A stretch of 64,000 nt of DNA from Alistipes sp. (GCA_020026375.1 JAHHQN010000002.1:1-64000), one strand, 5' to 3'; positions 1 through 8,537 are shown, counted from the first letter of the stretch. The notes: generated by a model not told the origin, from the letters alone. Program-made: numbers and translations.

Positions 1-40
1 CCCCAACCCCAACCCCAACCATAATCCCAACCATAATCCC
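1..40. repeat. C-rich short tandem repeat (G-rich on minus strand)
   Basis: Three copies of CCCCAA run straight into two copies of AACCATAATCCC. The minus strand of the first 20 bases carries four G-runs separated by TT, which could fold into a G-quadruplex. No coding potential is seen. It may be cut by the window edge. Confidence 0.7.
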
Positions 41-84
41 TACATGCCCAGCGGATTAGCGAGTCGGAGTGGGGCGGAGCAGAG

Positions 85-361
85 GATTGTTGATAACTTG
101 CGTTGACGGTGGGCGAGGGCGTGGGTGTGGAGGAATTTTGTGGACGGATTTTGGAGGTAGATGTGCGGAGGGTGAGGTGATGGGTGTTAATTTTCGTGAA
201 ATCAGCAGGTTATGTAATTTGTTGAAAACTTTATGCACAAAAAATGTTCATACATTGTTGAAATAAATGTTGAAAAGATGTTAAAACCCTGTTCAGAGTT
301 TGTTGTAAAACGGTCGATATGTCGCAGGAAAGGGGAGCGCTGATTGTTGATAACTTTCGTT
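85..361. other. Gene-free AT-rich stretch with DnaA-box-like 9-mers
   Basis: The 491 bases before the first gene hold no convincing ORF. A 15-base direct repeat (GATTGTTGATAACTT, then CGTT one base later) occurs at 85 and 342. TGTTGATAA lies at 88-96 and 345-353, TGTTGAAAA at 220-228 and 268-276, TGTTGAAAT at 256-264, and TTATGCACA at 231-239. The last fits the DnaA consensus TTATNCACA exactly; the others are reverse complements of TTATCAACA/TTTTCAACA variants. The core from about 190 to 300 is much richer in A+T than the rest of the window. An origin-like or regulatory role is inference only; no dnaA gene is present here. Confidence 0.4.
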
Positions 362-491
362 CCTCAGCCCTCGTGGCTGCATGCCGCTGCCGAAAAACCG
401 TCTGTGCGGCGCAGTGAAGTGTCGGCGATTATTTGTAAATTTGCCCCTCACAAACCCTTTATTTCCGGAGACAAAGATTTTTTCGCGACAG

Positions 492-2252
492 ATGATTACC
501 AAATCCCAAATCGTCCGCTTCTACGATGCCGAAGCCGAGGTGAGCCGACAAAAATACAACGAACTGATGCGCCTGCCGGTGAGCGACCGTATCCGCAAAC
601 GTAAGGCCGTCGATGGCCTGCGGCTGGTGGAGGACTGGCACGAGATATCGCCCGAGAAGGAGTTGCTCTTGCGGCTGACGGTGCGGCGCAACCTCTCCGA
701 CTTCAAGGAGGGCGAATACCTCCTGCTCCACCGCGCCGACGAGCGTTCCGGCCTGAATTGTGTGTTGTATGCCTTCACCGAGGACGACGACATCATCATC
801 TCGGTCAGCTCCTTCCACCTGCGCGACTACCCCGTGGAGCAGCTCATGGGCCACGATTTGGTGCTGGACACCGTAGTGGTCGACCTGCGCGACAGTGTCA
901 ACAGCCGTTTCTACGAGGAGCTGCCCGACGGCGAGGAGGCATGGAGCCGTGAGCTGGTCAACCGTATCCCTCCTCCGCATTTCCTCTACCGCAGCGATTG
1001 CGAACGCGAGTTGTCGTCGCTGATGGAGGAGTACGGCCTGTCGTTCACCCGACGGCAGCGCGAGGCGGTGGTGGGCTGCATGGCTGCCGACAACTACTAC
1101 CTGATTCAGGGGCCTCCGGGAACGGGAAAGTCGTTCGTGCTGGCGGTCATCATTCTCGAGGAGATGCTCTACTTCCACCGCAAGGTGGCCGTCGTGGGCC
1201 CCAACCATCTGGCCATCAACAACGCCCTGAAGCAGGTGCTGCGTCTGTCGCCCGACCTCGAGCAGCGTATCCTCAAAATCGGACAGTTGTTCAATGCGCG
1301 CAACCTGAAGGTCGAGCGCGACGGGCGGAGTTTCGAAGTGGTGAAGGCGCCGCGCGTCAACAGTCGCAAATACAATGCGATGTATGTGCCGATGCTCTAC
1401 GGCTTCACCTCCTTTTCGCTCTACACGAGCCGTGCGCGCGACCTCGAATTCGACACGCTGGTCATCGACGAGGCCGGACAGATGACCCTGCCCAACGCGC
1501 TGATGGCCATGACCAAGGCGCGGAAAATCATTCTGGCCGGCGACCACAAGCAGTTGCCGCCGATTATCTCCTCCGACAAAATCCCCGGGGAGCTGCGCGC
1601 GTCGGTCTTCGAGCGGCTGATGCGCGACGACAACCACACGATGCTCGATGTGAGCTTCCGCATGAGGGGCGAGATCTGCCGTCTGGTGTCGGAACTCTTC
1701 TATGGGGGTGGGCTGCAGGCCATGCACCCCGAGAACGGTACGCGCATACGTTGTGACCATCGGCTCCTTTCGTTCGACAGTCCTGTGGTGATGGTCGATG
1801 TTGACGACGAGGGGTTGCAGTGTTCGGAGAAGGAGGCCGCCAGGATTGTGTCGATCATCGAGGAGTATGTTGCCCTGGGACTGCCGCCCTCCGAGGTGGC
1901 GGTGTTGTCGCCCTTCCGTGCGCAGGCGGCACTGGTGCGCCGTGAATTGAAGCGCTCGCCGCGGCTCACGGCCGACATGTGCCACGCCATTGCCGTCGAC
2001 ACGGTGGACAAGATGCAGGGGCAGGAGCGCGAGGTGATTATCGTGTCGCTGGCGGCCGGCGACTGGAACTACATCTGCGAGATGGGCGACTTCCTCTACA
2101 ATCCCAACAAACTCAACGTGGCCTTTTCGCGTGCGCAGTCGAAACTCATTGTGGTGGGCAATGTCGCGCAGATGCGCCGTCTCTCGCCCGCGGACTATCC
2201 CCACATCGCCACCCTGTTGCAATGGAAGGGGCTGACGCTCATCGAAAGATAG
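492..2252 (+). CDS. Superfamily 1 (UPF1/Dna2-like) DNA/RNA helicase
   Basis: ATP-driven helicase or translocase of about 586 residues. Walker A GPPGTGKS is at about 207-214, Walker B/motif II DEAG at 326-329, motif III GDHKQLPP follows, then VDKMQGQE (motif V) and AFSRAQSK (motif VI, about 544-551), in the order typical of SF1B enzymes. The roughly 200-residue N-terminal part resembles the beta-barrel/stalk region of IGHMBP2-like proteins. I chose ATG 492 rather than an in-frame ATG at 381, because the extra 37 residues are low-complexity and unlike the family. The gene is monocistronic and ends at a hairpin at 2278. The substrate cannot be read from sequence; such proteins are widespread in Bacteroidales and are linked to repair or RNA metabolism. 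Confidence 0.85.
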   Translation: MITKSQIVRFYDAEAEVSRQKYNELMRLPVSDRIRKRKAVDGLRLVEDWHEISPEKELLLRLTVRRNLSDFKEGEYLLLHRADERSGLNCVLYAFTEDDDIIISVSSFHLRDYPVEQLMGHDLVLDTVVVDLRDSVNSRFYEELPDGEEAWSRELVNRIPPPHFLYRSDCERELSSLMEEYGLSFTRRQREAVVGCMAADNYYLIQGPPGTGKSFVLAVIILEEMLYFHRKVAVVGPNHLAINNALKQVLRLSPDLEQRILKIGQLFNARNLKVERDGRSFEVVKAPRVNSRKYNAMYVPMLYGFTSFSLYTSRARDLEFDTLVIDEAGQMTLPNALMAMTKARKIILAGDHKQLPPIISSDKIPGELRASVFERLMRDDNHTMLDVSFRMRGEICRLVSELFYGGGLQAMHPENGTRIRCDHRLLSFDSPVVMVDVDDEGLQCSEKEAARIVSIIEEYVALGLPPSEVAVLSPFRAQAALVRRELKRSPRLTADMCHAIAVDTVDKMQGQEREVIIVSLAAGDWNYICEMGDFLYNPNKLNVAFSRAQSKLIVVGNVAQMRRLSPADYPHIATLLQWKGLTLIER

Positions 2253-2277
2253 GGGCGGAACCGCCCGAAGACAAAAA

Positions 2278-2304
2278 AACTCCGGCCGTGAAACGGTCGG
2301 AGTT
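2278..2304. terminator. Bidirectional intrinsic terminator
   Basis: An 11-bp stem (one G-U pair) with a TGAAA loop. The A-run just before it gives a T7 tail on the minus strand, so it mainly serves the leftward operon; the helicase transcript also ends here. Confidence 0.75.
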
Positions 2305-2322
2305 CTGTATTCCGAGGCAGGG

Positions 2323-3025
2323 TCAATATCTTCTGTGGGCGAGGGTTTTTGTACGATGGTGATAGGAGGTGAAGATGGAGCCGCAGTGCGGGCAGTAGCG
2401 GTAATAGCGGAAAAGCTGGTCGGCCTTCACTTCGACGTCGATACCATTCCGTGATTTGTTCATCGGTCTCCACGCGGTCTTCCAGGGTATGCGAGCGGGT
2501 GACGGTTTGTCGGATGTGCTCCCGGATGAACACCTTGTCGATAATGGTGTTCGGGCCGTAGTAGTTGCAGTGGTCGCAACGTGAAGCATACATCTTGTGC
2601 ATGTAGATGAGACGGTAGGCAAAGAAGCAGGCAATGGCCCAGATGATGGCATAGACGATGGCGATTCCTCCGAAGATGCTGTGGAAGAGCACCGCAAAGA
2701 ACACCCAGCTGATGATGAGAGCGATGCCGAATCTCGACTCCAGTATCATGTTGTCGTGCGTGTCCTTGAAGAGTTGGTAGTACCACCAGAAATAGACGGG
2801 CAGAATCGGCAGGAACAGGAAGGGCGGGAAGGTGGAAATCAGTCCAAGGAAGGTGAAGAGGATGAGTTGCGTCAGGCGTCTGCGTTTGATGGCGCGCCAC
2901 ATCATTATGAGTGCGAATAACACCATGCAGCAACCGATCATGTCGCCGATTTCATTTTCGAGACGGCGTTCTGCGCGTTTCTCTTCTTTTTGGCGTTCGC
3001 GTTCCTTTTCGCGTTCCTTTTGCAT
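2323..3025 (-). pseudogene. Membrane/zinc-ribbon part of a broken gene (frameshifted)
   Basis: Not a recognised family. Reading from 3025 there is a charged helical start (KEREKERERQKEEKRAER), about four hydrophobic segments, then CDHC in a cytoplasmic tail. Near 2425-2440 the sensible frame changes: the reading frame from 3025 degenerates into Leu/His-rich nonsense, while another frame continues with a second zinc-knuckle-like piece (YCPHCGSIF) and stops at 2323. One extra base, or two missing, explains the change. The ATG at 3025 is in the same frame as the upstream secreted ORF, separated from its TAG only by three sense codons, so the two were probably one gene. It is the last unit of the bamD operon. 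A sequencing error at one or both sites is possible. Confidence 0.55.
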
Positions 3026-3034
3026 CTCCTCGCG

Positions 3035-3541
3035 CTAGAGTTCCTCGGCCGACTTGACACGCGGTGGAACACGCATGTGAGGGTGTTTGAAATTCAGGCC
3101 TTCAATCCGGCTGTTGTCCATGAAGGGGAAGTGCTGGAAGAAGAGAAGGTTCAAACTCTGGTTTCCGTCGCGCTCGAAGGAGACGTTGCAGTCGTATTTC
3201 CCCTTCGAACCGTTGACGCCTGTCAGCACGATTCCCTTGGAGAGAGCCGTGGGGTGGTTGTACCTGTCCGTAATGGCGTAGGAATAGGTGATGTCGCGGG
3301 TGTCGTCGTGGAAGGTGAGCAGGCCGAAGGTGCTGTTTTTGGGCTGCCGCAAATCGATGTCCAGTTTGCAGGTGAAAGGCTGCCCCTTGAATTCCCGCTT
3401 CATGGTGGCGGAGGCATTGAAGTAAAAATTGGAATGTCTGGGATCGTTGACGATTTCGAGGTCCAGCCTCTCCTTCTTTTCGTCGGCGAATACCGATACG
3501 ACGCAACAAACCTGCATACAAATTAGTAGCAGTTTCTTCAT
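3035..3541 (-). CDS. Hypothetical secreted protein, N-terminal part of a broken gene
   Basis: 168 residues with a signal peptide (residues 1 to about 19, ending VSVFA) followed by a beta-rich exported domain with no family I can name. It begins 22 bases after recN and is transcribed with it. The stop is TAG, and the same frame reads on through RGEE-type acidic/basic codons into the coiled-coil start of the next piece, suggesting a nonsense mutation in a longer secreted-then-membrane protein. If it is an independent gene, it encodes a small periplasmic protein of unknown role. Confidence 0.55.
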   Translation of the reverse strand: MKKLLLICMQVCCVVSVFADEKKERLDLEIVNDPRHSNFYFNASATMKREFKGQPFTCKLDIDLRQPKNSTFGLLTFHDDTRDITYSYAITDRYNHPTALSKGIVLTGVNGSKGKYDCNVSFERDGNQSLNLLFFQHFPFMDNSRIEGLNFKHPHMRVPPRVKSAEEL

Positions 3542-3563
3542 AGGGGTGTTATTTTAGGGTGTG

Positions 3564-5204
3564 TTACTTTCCCAGCAGAATGTGAGCCTGTGCGATGGCA
3601 GCTTCGGTGATAGTGCTGCCCGACAGCATCTTGGCAATCTCGTTGACACGTTCCGCGGCATCGAGACGCTTGATGTCGGTGCGTCCGTCCTGTTTGTAGA
3701 CCACGAAATGGGCATCGCCCTTCGAGGCCACCTGCGGCAGGTGGGTGATGTCGATGACCTGCATGGTGGAGGAGAGCTGCTCGATGATTTCGCCCATGGC
3801 GTCGGCGATGCGTCCCGACACACCGGTGTCGATTTCGTCGAAGACGATGGTGGGCAGTGCCATACGCTCGGCCAGCAGGGCCTTGAGCGAGAGCATCACG
3901 CGCGAGAGCTCACCGCCCGACGCGATTTTGTCGACCGGCTGCAGGGGCATGTTCTTGTTGGCCGAGAAGAGGAAGGCGATATGGTCGGCACCCGAGGGAC
4001 CCGGCTCCGAAGGGGTGATGCCCACCTCGAAACGGGTGTCGGGCATGCCCAGACGTGCCAGTGTCGAGGTGATGCGCTTCGAGAAGGCCGGAGCAGCTTT
4101 CTCACGGCTGCGGCGCAGCTTCTCGGCCAGGGTGTTGCACTGTGCGGTGGCCTGTGCGAGGGCCTCTTCTGCGGCGGTCAGCTCCTCGTCGCCGTGGAGA
4201 ATGTGGGAGAGCTGCTCCGAACTGGTGTCGAGCAGGGCGATGAGTGCCGCCTCGTCCTCCACATGGTGTTTCTGCTCCAGCGAGAGGAGGGTGTCGTAGC
4301 GTGCCGACAGGCGCGAAAGGCGTTCGGGGTCGGCCTCGAGCCGCTCGCTGTCGTCGGTCACCGACGAGTTGATGTCCTTGAGTTCCTCGCTCACCGAACG
4401 CAGACGGTCGGCATACTCTCCGGCCGCGGGGTAGTGTTCGCGAATGTGCGAAAGGGCGCTCTCCGCCGCCTTGAGCTGTGCCAGCACACCTGTCTCGTCG
4501 GCATCGAAGGTGTTGCGTGCCAGCGAGAAGGCCTCGCTGATGCGGTCGGCATTCTCCAGCACGGCCAGCTCCTCCTCGATGGCGGCCTGTTCGCCGGCCT
4601 TGAGCTGGGCGGCCGTCAGTTCGTCGACCAGATAGTGCAGCCACTCCTCGTTGCGTCGTGCCTCCTCGGCGGCGGCCTTCATCTCGGCGATGCGGCGGCG
4701 CTGCTGCACCATCTTGCGATAGTGGGTGAGGTAGTTCTCGCGCAGGGAGGCGTTGTCCGCCACGGTGTCGATGGCCGAGGTGCGGTAGTCCTCCGACGAG
4801 AGAATGAGATTCTGATGCTGGGAGTGAATGTCGAGCAGACGCGCACCGAGGTCGCGCAGCTGGGTGAGGGTCACCGGCATGTCGTTGACAAAGGCGCGGC
4901 TCTTTCCGGCCGGCGTGAGGACACGTCGGAGCGTGGTGTGCAGGTCGTAGTCGAGGTCGTTGTCTTCGAAGAAGGCCTCCAGGTGGAGTCCCTCGAGGTC
5001 GAATTCGCCCTCCACCACACAGTTGCGTGAGGTGTCCTTGATGGCTGCGGAGTCGCTTCTGGCTCCCAGAAGGAGTCCGAGGGCGCCCAACAGAATTGAC
5101 TTTCCGGCACCTGTTTCACCGGTGATGATATTCAGATGCTGCGCCAACCCGATGTGAAGCGAGTCGATGAGCGCATAGTTTTCAACCGACAAACTGCACA
5201 ACAT
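3564..5204 (-). CDS. recN: DNA repair protein RecN
   Basis: SMC-like ATPase that acts early in double-strand break repair, organising broken ends for RecA. The N-terminal Walker A GETGAGKS is at residues 29-36. A long coiled-coil-rich middle follows, then the C-terminal half of the ATPase with SGGELSRVMLSLK signature and Walker B FDEIDTGVSG, ending in the D-loop/H-loop region DITHLPQVA. The length of 546 residues is normal for the family. It starts 4 bases after coaBC and forms one operon with coaBC, rpoZ and bamD. Confidence 0.96.
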   Translation of the reverse strand: MLCSLSVENYALIDSLHIGLAQHLNIITGETGAGKSILLGALGLLLGARSDSAAIKDTSRNCVVEGEFDLEGLHLEAFFEDNDLDYDLHTTLRRVLTPAGKSRAFVNDMPVTLTQLRDLGARLLDIHSQHQNLILSSEDYRTSAIDTVADNASLRENYLTHYRKMVQQRRRIAEMKAAAEEARRNEEWLHYLVDELTAAQLKAGEQAAIEEELAVLENADRISEAFSLARNTFDADETGVLAQLKAAESALSHIREHYPAAGEYADRLRSVSEELKDINSSVTDDSERLEADPERLSRLSARYDTLLSLEQKHHVEDEAALIALLDTSSEQLSHILHGDEELTAAEEALAQATAQCNTLAEKLRRSREKAAPAFSKRITSTLARLGMPDTRFEVGITPSEPGPSGADHIAFLFSANKNMPLQPVDKIASGGELSRVMLSLKALLAERMALPTIVFDEIDTGVSGRIADAMGEIIEQLSSTMQVIDITHLPQVASKGDAHFVVYKQDGRTDIKRLDAAERVNEIAKMLSGSTITEAAIAQAHILLGK

Positions 5205-5208
5205 ATTC

Positions 5209-6432
5209 CTATTTGATTATTGATTCGATTTTATCGACTATTTTTTGTGCCACCTCCGTCTTCGGCATCAGCGGCAGCTCCTCGCGCGCCTGGCAGTCGA
5301 TGAAGGTCACCTTGTTGGTGTCGCCGCGGAAACCGGCACCCGCATCGCGGAGCGAGTTGAGCACCACGAAGTCGAAATTCTTCTTGTGGAGTTTTTCCGT
5401 GGCGTTGACACGCTCGTTGTCGGTCTCCAACGCGAAGCCCACCATCAGACGGTGGCCCTTTTCGCTGCCCAGTGCGGCGGCGATGTCGCGTGTGCGCTTG
5501 AGCGGAATCGTCATCTCGCCGTCGCCCTTCTTGAGTTTGTGTTCGGCCACCGTTGTGGGGGTGTAGTCGGCCACGGCGGCACACATCACCGCACCGTCGG
5601 CTTCGCGGAAGGCGGCCACGGCGGCTGTGTACATCTCCTCGGCCGAAAGCACGTCGACGCGTTGCACGCCTTCGGGACAGGGCAGGGCGGTACGGCCGCT
5701 GACCAGTGTCACGCGCGCGCCGCGCTGTGCCAGCTCGCCGGCGATGGCATAGCCCATCTTGCCCGACGAGTGGTTGGAGATGAATCTTACAGGGTCGATG
5801 GGTTCGATGGTGGCTCCGGCAGTGACCATGAAGTGCTTACCGGAGAGTGTCTTTTTTTTTTCGCAGAGCAGGTGTCCCACGTAGGCGGCAATCTCCTCGG
5901 GTTCGGCCATGCGACCCTTGCCCACCAGACCGCTGGCCAGCTCGCCGTCTTCGGGTTCCACCACATGGACACCGTGCTGTCTGAGGTCGTCGAGATTGCG
6001 TTGGGTGGTGTAGTGGCGGTACATGTCCAAATCCATGGCCGGCGCCACCACCACCGGACAACGTGCCGAGAGGTAGCTGGTCAGCAACAGATTGTCGGCC
6101 ATGCCGGCACACATCTTGCCCAGTGTATTGGCCGTGGCCGGGGCGATGAGCATGCAGTCGGCCCACTCGCCGAGCGAGACGTGGGAATTCCACGCGCCGT
6201 TCTCGGGGTCGAAGAACTCCACCAGAATGGGGTTTTTCGAGAGGGTGGCCATCGTCAGCGGGGTGATGAACTGCTTGGCCAGGGGGGTCATGACCACCTG
6301 CACCTCGGCACCTGCCTTCTTCAATAGACGGCAAAGCACAGCAGACTTATAGGCTGCTATGCTTCCCGTGATACCTAACAATATGTGTCGTCCCTCGAGT
6401 GAAGGACACGATGTACTGCTCTGAGATTGCAT
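5209..6432 (-). CDS. coaBC: Bifunctional phosphopantothenoylcysteine synthetase/decarboxylase
   Basis: Carries out two successive steps of coenzyme A synthesis: joining cysteine to 4'-phosphopantothenate and decarboxylating the product. The N-terminal half is the FMN-dependent CoaC decarboxylase (GITGSIAAYK at the start, PAMDLDMY substrate motif). The C-terminal half is the CoaB synthetase (VTAGATIEPID, HSSGKMGYAIA, with the KK..D segment). The length of 407 residues is standard. The first 15 residues are a weakly conserved extension, so the true start could lie a few codons inside. Eleven bases separate it from rpoZ. Confidence 0.96.
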   Translation of the reverse strand: MQSQSSTSCPSLEGRHILLGITGSIAAYKSAVLCRLLKKAGAEVQVVMTPLAKQFITPLTMATLSKNPILVEFFDPENGAWNSHVSLGEWADCMLIAPATANTLGKMCAGMADNLLLTSYLSARCPVVVAPAMDLDMYRHYTTQRNLDDLRQHGVHVVEPEDGELASGLVGKGRMAEPEEIAAYVGHLLCEKKKTLSGKHFMVTAGATIEPIDPVRFISNHSSGKMGYAIAGELAQRGARVTLVSGRTALPCPEGVQRVDVLSAEEMYTAAVAAFREADGAVMCAAVADYTPTTVAEHKLKKGDGEMTIPLKRTRDIAAALGSEKGHRLMVGFALETDNERVNATEKLHKKNFDFVVLNSLRDAGAGFRGDTNKVTFIDCQAREELPLMPKTEVAQKIVDKIESIIK

Positions 6433-6443
6433 CGTTTGGGGGA

Positions 6444-6776
6444 TTAAGCTTCGGTTTTGTCCTTGTCCTTGCCGTTCTTGAAGTACAGCTCACCGTCGAG
6501 GAACTCCTCGGTAGCGATGATGACGGGTTTGGGCAGACGCTCGTAGTAGCGCGAAATCTCAATCTGCTCGCGGTTCTCGAAGGTCTCCTCCATGTTGTCA
6601 GTAGGCGAAGAGAAATCTGCAAGTTTCTTGTTCAGTTCCACCTTCAGCTCCGAAGAGATTTGGTTGGCACGACGGGCGATGATGTTTACAGTCTTGTAGA
6701 TGTTGCCCGAACCCTCTTCCAATTCCGCCAGTTTGCGTGTTACGGTGTTGTTGGGAATGTTCTTCTTGATTTCCAT
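6444..6776 (-). CDS. rpoZ: RNA polymerase omega subunit (Bacteroidota type, Rpb6/RpoZ family)
   Basis: Small subunit that helps assemble and stabilise the beta' subunit of RNA polymerase. The 110-residue protein has the Rpb6-like core (GNIYKTVNIIARRANQIS) and the Bacteroidota-specific acidic/lysine tail (FKNGKDKDKTEA). Its place between bamD and coaBC is the usual one in Bacteroidales. It starts 5 bases after bamD. Confidence 0.9.
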   Translation of the reverse strand: MEIKKNIPNNTVTRKLAELEEGSGNIYKTVNIIARRANQISSELKVELNKKLADFSSPTDNMEETFENREQIEISRYYERLPKPVIIATEEFLDGELYFKNGKDKDKTEA

Positions 6777-6781
6777 ACTGC

Positions 6782-7597
6782 TTATATATTGTCTTTGTTA
6801 TTTTTGTCCAGGTAATCGTGTGCGTGGTCGGCCATCTTCTCCACGGCCTTGATGTGTTCCGACTGGGGGAACTCCTCCTTGAACGAGAGGTAGGAGTCGA
6901 GCATGGCCAGATAGCGGTCGGTCTGCTTGGAGTCGATGGAGTTGCTGGCGTAGCGGTAGCTCGCATCTACAATCAGGAACATGATTTCCTCGCGGTGCTT
7001 GCTTTCGGGGTAGTCCTTCAGCGCGTTTTTCAGTGCCGTGATGGCCGACTTGTAGCGGCCTATTTTATAATAGGTATAGGCATTGATGTAGGCCTTGTCG
7101 TGGAGACGTTCGGTCAGCTCACGGTTGATTTTCTCGAACTGTTCGATGCGCCTGCTTTCGGGGTAACGCGACATGAACTCGTTGATGGAGATGATGGCCT
7201 TGCCGGTCATGGTCTGGTCGCGGGTGGGACCCGGCGACATGTAGTAGAAGCACAGCGCATACATACCCTCGGCGTCCTCGATGAAGGGGCTGCGGCCGAA
7301 CTTGCGGCGGAATTCGTCGAAGAGACCCGACGCGGTGTCGTAGTCGCGGCTTTTGAATTTGCAGCGGGCGTTGAAGAACGAGATGGAGTCCTCCTTGGTC
7401 GAGCCGGAGTAGTAGTGCTGACAGCCCTCGAAAAGGGTCGATGCCTTCTGCCACTTGCCGAGGTTGTAGAACTCCATGGCCTTGGCGTAGATTTTGTCGG
7501 GCTGACCGCTTTTGAGGAGGTTGCTGATGCCGCTGCACGCACTGAAAGTCATGGCCAGAGCCAGTGCCGGGAGGGTATATTTCACTAATTTTTTCAT
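6782..7597 (-). CDS. bamD: Outer membrane assembly lipoprotein BamD
   Basis: Lipoprotein of the BAM complex that folds beta-barrel proteins into the outer membrane. A lipoprotein signal ends with lipobox FSAC (Cys21), followed by an array of TPR-like helical repeats (KIYAKAMEFYNLGKWQKA and similar) typical of YfiO/BamD. The length of 271 residues fits. It is the first gene of a leftward operon bamD-rpoZ-coaBC-recN-(broken gene) and has a clear promoter at 7639-7669. Confidence 0.93.
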   Translation of the reverse strand: MKKLVKYTLPALALAMTFSACSGISNLLKSGQPDKIYAKAMEFYNLGKWQKASTLFEGCQHYYSGSTKEDSISFFNARCKFKSRDYDTASGLFDEFRRKFGRSPFIEDAEGMYALCFYYMSPGPTRDQTMTGKAIISINEFMSRYPESRRIEQFEKINRELTERLHDKAYINAYTYYKIGRYKSAITALKNALKDYPESKHREEIMFLIVDASYRYASNSIDSKQTDRYLAMLDSYLSFKEEFPQSEHIKAVEKMADHAHDYLDKNNKDNI

Positions 7598-7638
7598 CTA
7601 TGCAATTTTAACGGCTGTTATGCGCGTATTTTATCGTG

Positions 7639-7669
7639 CAAATTTACACATAAAAAAGCGAAAAGCAAA
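7639..7669 (-). promoter_or_regulatory. Promoter of the bamD operon
   Basis: On the minus strand TTTG (7666-7669) is followed after 19 nt by TAAATTTG (7639-7646), matching the Bacteroidota -33/-7 consensus. The predicted start near 7632 gives a leader of about 35 nt. Confidence 0.75.
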
Positions 7670-7877
7670 AAAAATATCACATAGCGCCCCCACGAACTGC
7701 ATATCGGAGGCCGGGGTGGGGGAAATGCGGTGGAGGAAGGGCGGGCAGGGAGGTGGCCATATATAAATAGGTTGGCCGTGCGGACCGCCTTCGGAGGTGG
7801 AGACTGCCGTTGCGGGGCGGTGGGGAGCGACGGGCTGCGGCCTGCGGTTGTGATTTTGTGCAGATGGGTGTAAAATA
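7670..7877. other. Intergenic DNA, no gene seen
   Basis: Part of the 381-base gap between the divergent bamD and greA genes. It is GC-rich and purine-skewed with no conserved reading frame. The promoters lie at its two ends; nothing else recognisable is present. Confidence 0.6.
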
Positions 7878-7909
7878 TTTGGAAATTAGAATTATAGTCT
7901 CTATCTTTG
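7878..7909 (+). promoter_or_regulatory. Promoter of greA
   Basis: TTTG (7878-7881), 20 nt, then TATCTTTG (7902-7909) matches the Bacteroidota consensus. Initiation is predicted near 7916-7918. Confidence 0.8.
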
Positions 7910-7917
7910 TAGAGATA

Positions 7918-7963
7918 ATGTTAGGGTTCTGACCTCGGACGGGTCGGAATTCTTATTTTTTTT
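7918..7963 (+). promoter_or_regulatory. Terminator-like attenuator hairpin in the greA leader
   Basis: Within the short leader an 8-bp stem (7927-7934 with 7942-7949, one G-U pair, 7-nt loop) is followed by a T-rich tract (7950-7963) ending 15 bases before the greA ATG. A four-codon ORF (ATG 7918 to TGA 7930-7932) ends inside the 5' arm. The form is that of an intrinsic terminator placed between promoter and gene, which implies attenuation; the mechanism is inferred. Confidence 0.55.
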
Positions 7964-7978
7964 ATAGTTATTACAATT

Positions 7979-8458
7979 ATGGCAAAAGAGATTATTTATC
8001 TTACGGCGGAAGGATATAAGAAGTTGAAAGAGGAGCTCGATCACATGCGTTCGGTGGAGCGTCCTGCCATTTCGGCTGCTATCGCGGAGGCGCGAGACAA
8101 AGGTGACCTTTCGGAGAACGCAGAGTACGATGCTGCCCGTGAGGCACAGGGTCTTCTTGAGATGCGTATCGCCAAGCTGGAGGACACCATAGCCAATGCG
8201 CGCGTAATCGACGAGTCGAAAATCGACAAGAGCAAGGTGCAGATTTTGAGCAAGGTTACCCTGCTCAACCTCAAGAACAAACGCGAGGTGACCTACACCA
8301 TCGTGGCCGAGCATGAGGCCAATCTTCGCGAGGGCAAGCTGGCCATCGGCACTCCCATTGCCAAGGCGCTACTGGGCCACAAGAAGGGCGATGTTGTGGA
8401 GGTGAATGTGCCGGCCGGCTTGATGCAGTTCGAAATCAAGGATATAAATATCGGATAA
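7979..8458 (+). CDS. greA: Transcription elongation factor GreA
   Basis: Rescues backtracked RNA polymerase by stimulating cleavage of the nascent RNA. The 159-residue protein has the N-terminal coiled-coil with the invariant acidic tip DLSENAEYDAA (about residues 42-52) and the C-terminal FKBP-like domain ending in GDVVEVNVPAG. The ATG has no strong Shine-Dalgarno sequence. It is monocistronic, with its own promoter, an attenuator-like leader and a strong terminator at 8510. Confidence 0.96.
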   Translation: MAKEIIYLTAEGYKKLKEELDHMRSVERPAISAAIAEARDKGDLSENAEYDAAREAQGLLEMRIAKLEDTIANARVIDESKIDKSKVQILSKVTLLNLKNKREVTYTIVAEHEANLREGKLAIGTPIAKALLGHKKGDVVEVNVPAGLMQFEIKDINIG

Positions 8459-8509
8459 ATTGAACAATTTATAGGATATATCGTATAATACCGATTTTAA
8501 GGTATTTTC

Positions 8510-8537
8510 AAAAGGGGGTTTTGCGACCCCCTTTTTT
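8510..8537 (+). terminator. Intrinsic terminator of greA
   Basis: AAAAGGGGGT pairs with ACCCCCTTTT around a TTTGCG loop, followed by further T residues. The -33 element of the next promoter lies in its loop. Confidence 0.85.

Noticed and set aside
1..20. Telomere-like (CCCCAA)n end
   Set aside because: The motif resembles a ciliate telomere, but the genes are bacterial and the repeat is only three units long.
69..266. Short ORFs in the first 380 bases
   Set aside because: Low complexity, no conserved pattern, and overlapping in opposite directions.
459..2222. Long antisense ORF in the helicase and similar long antisense ORFs in greA-TonB, nrdD, recN, pyr and carB regions
   Set aside because: They are His/Val/Leu/Arg-rich mirror frames of GC-rich genes, without family motifs; the sense frames carry the complete conserved motifs.
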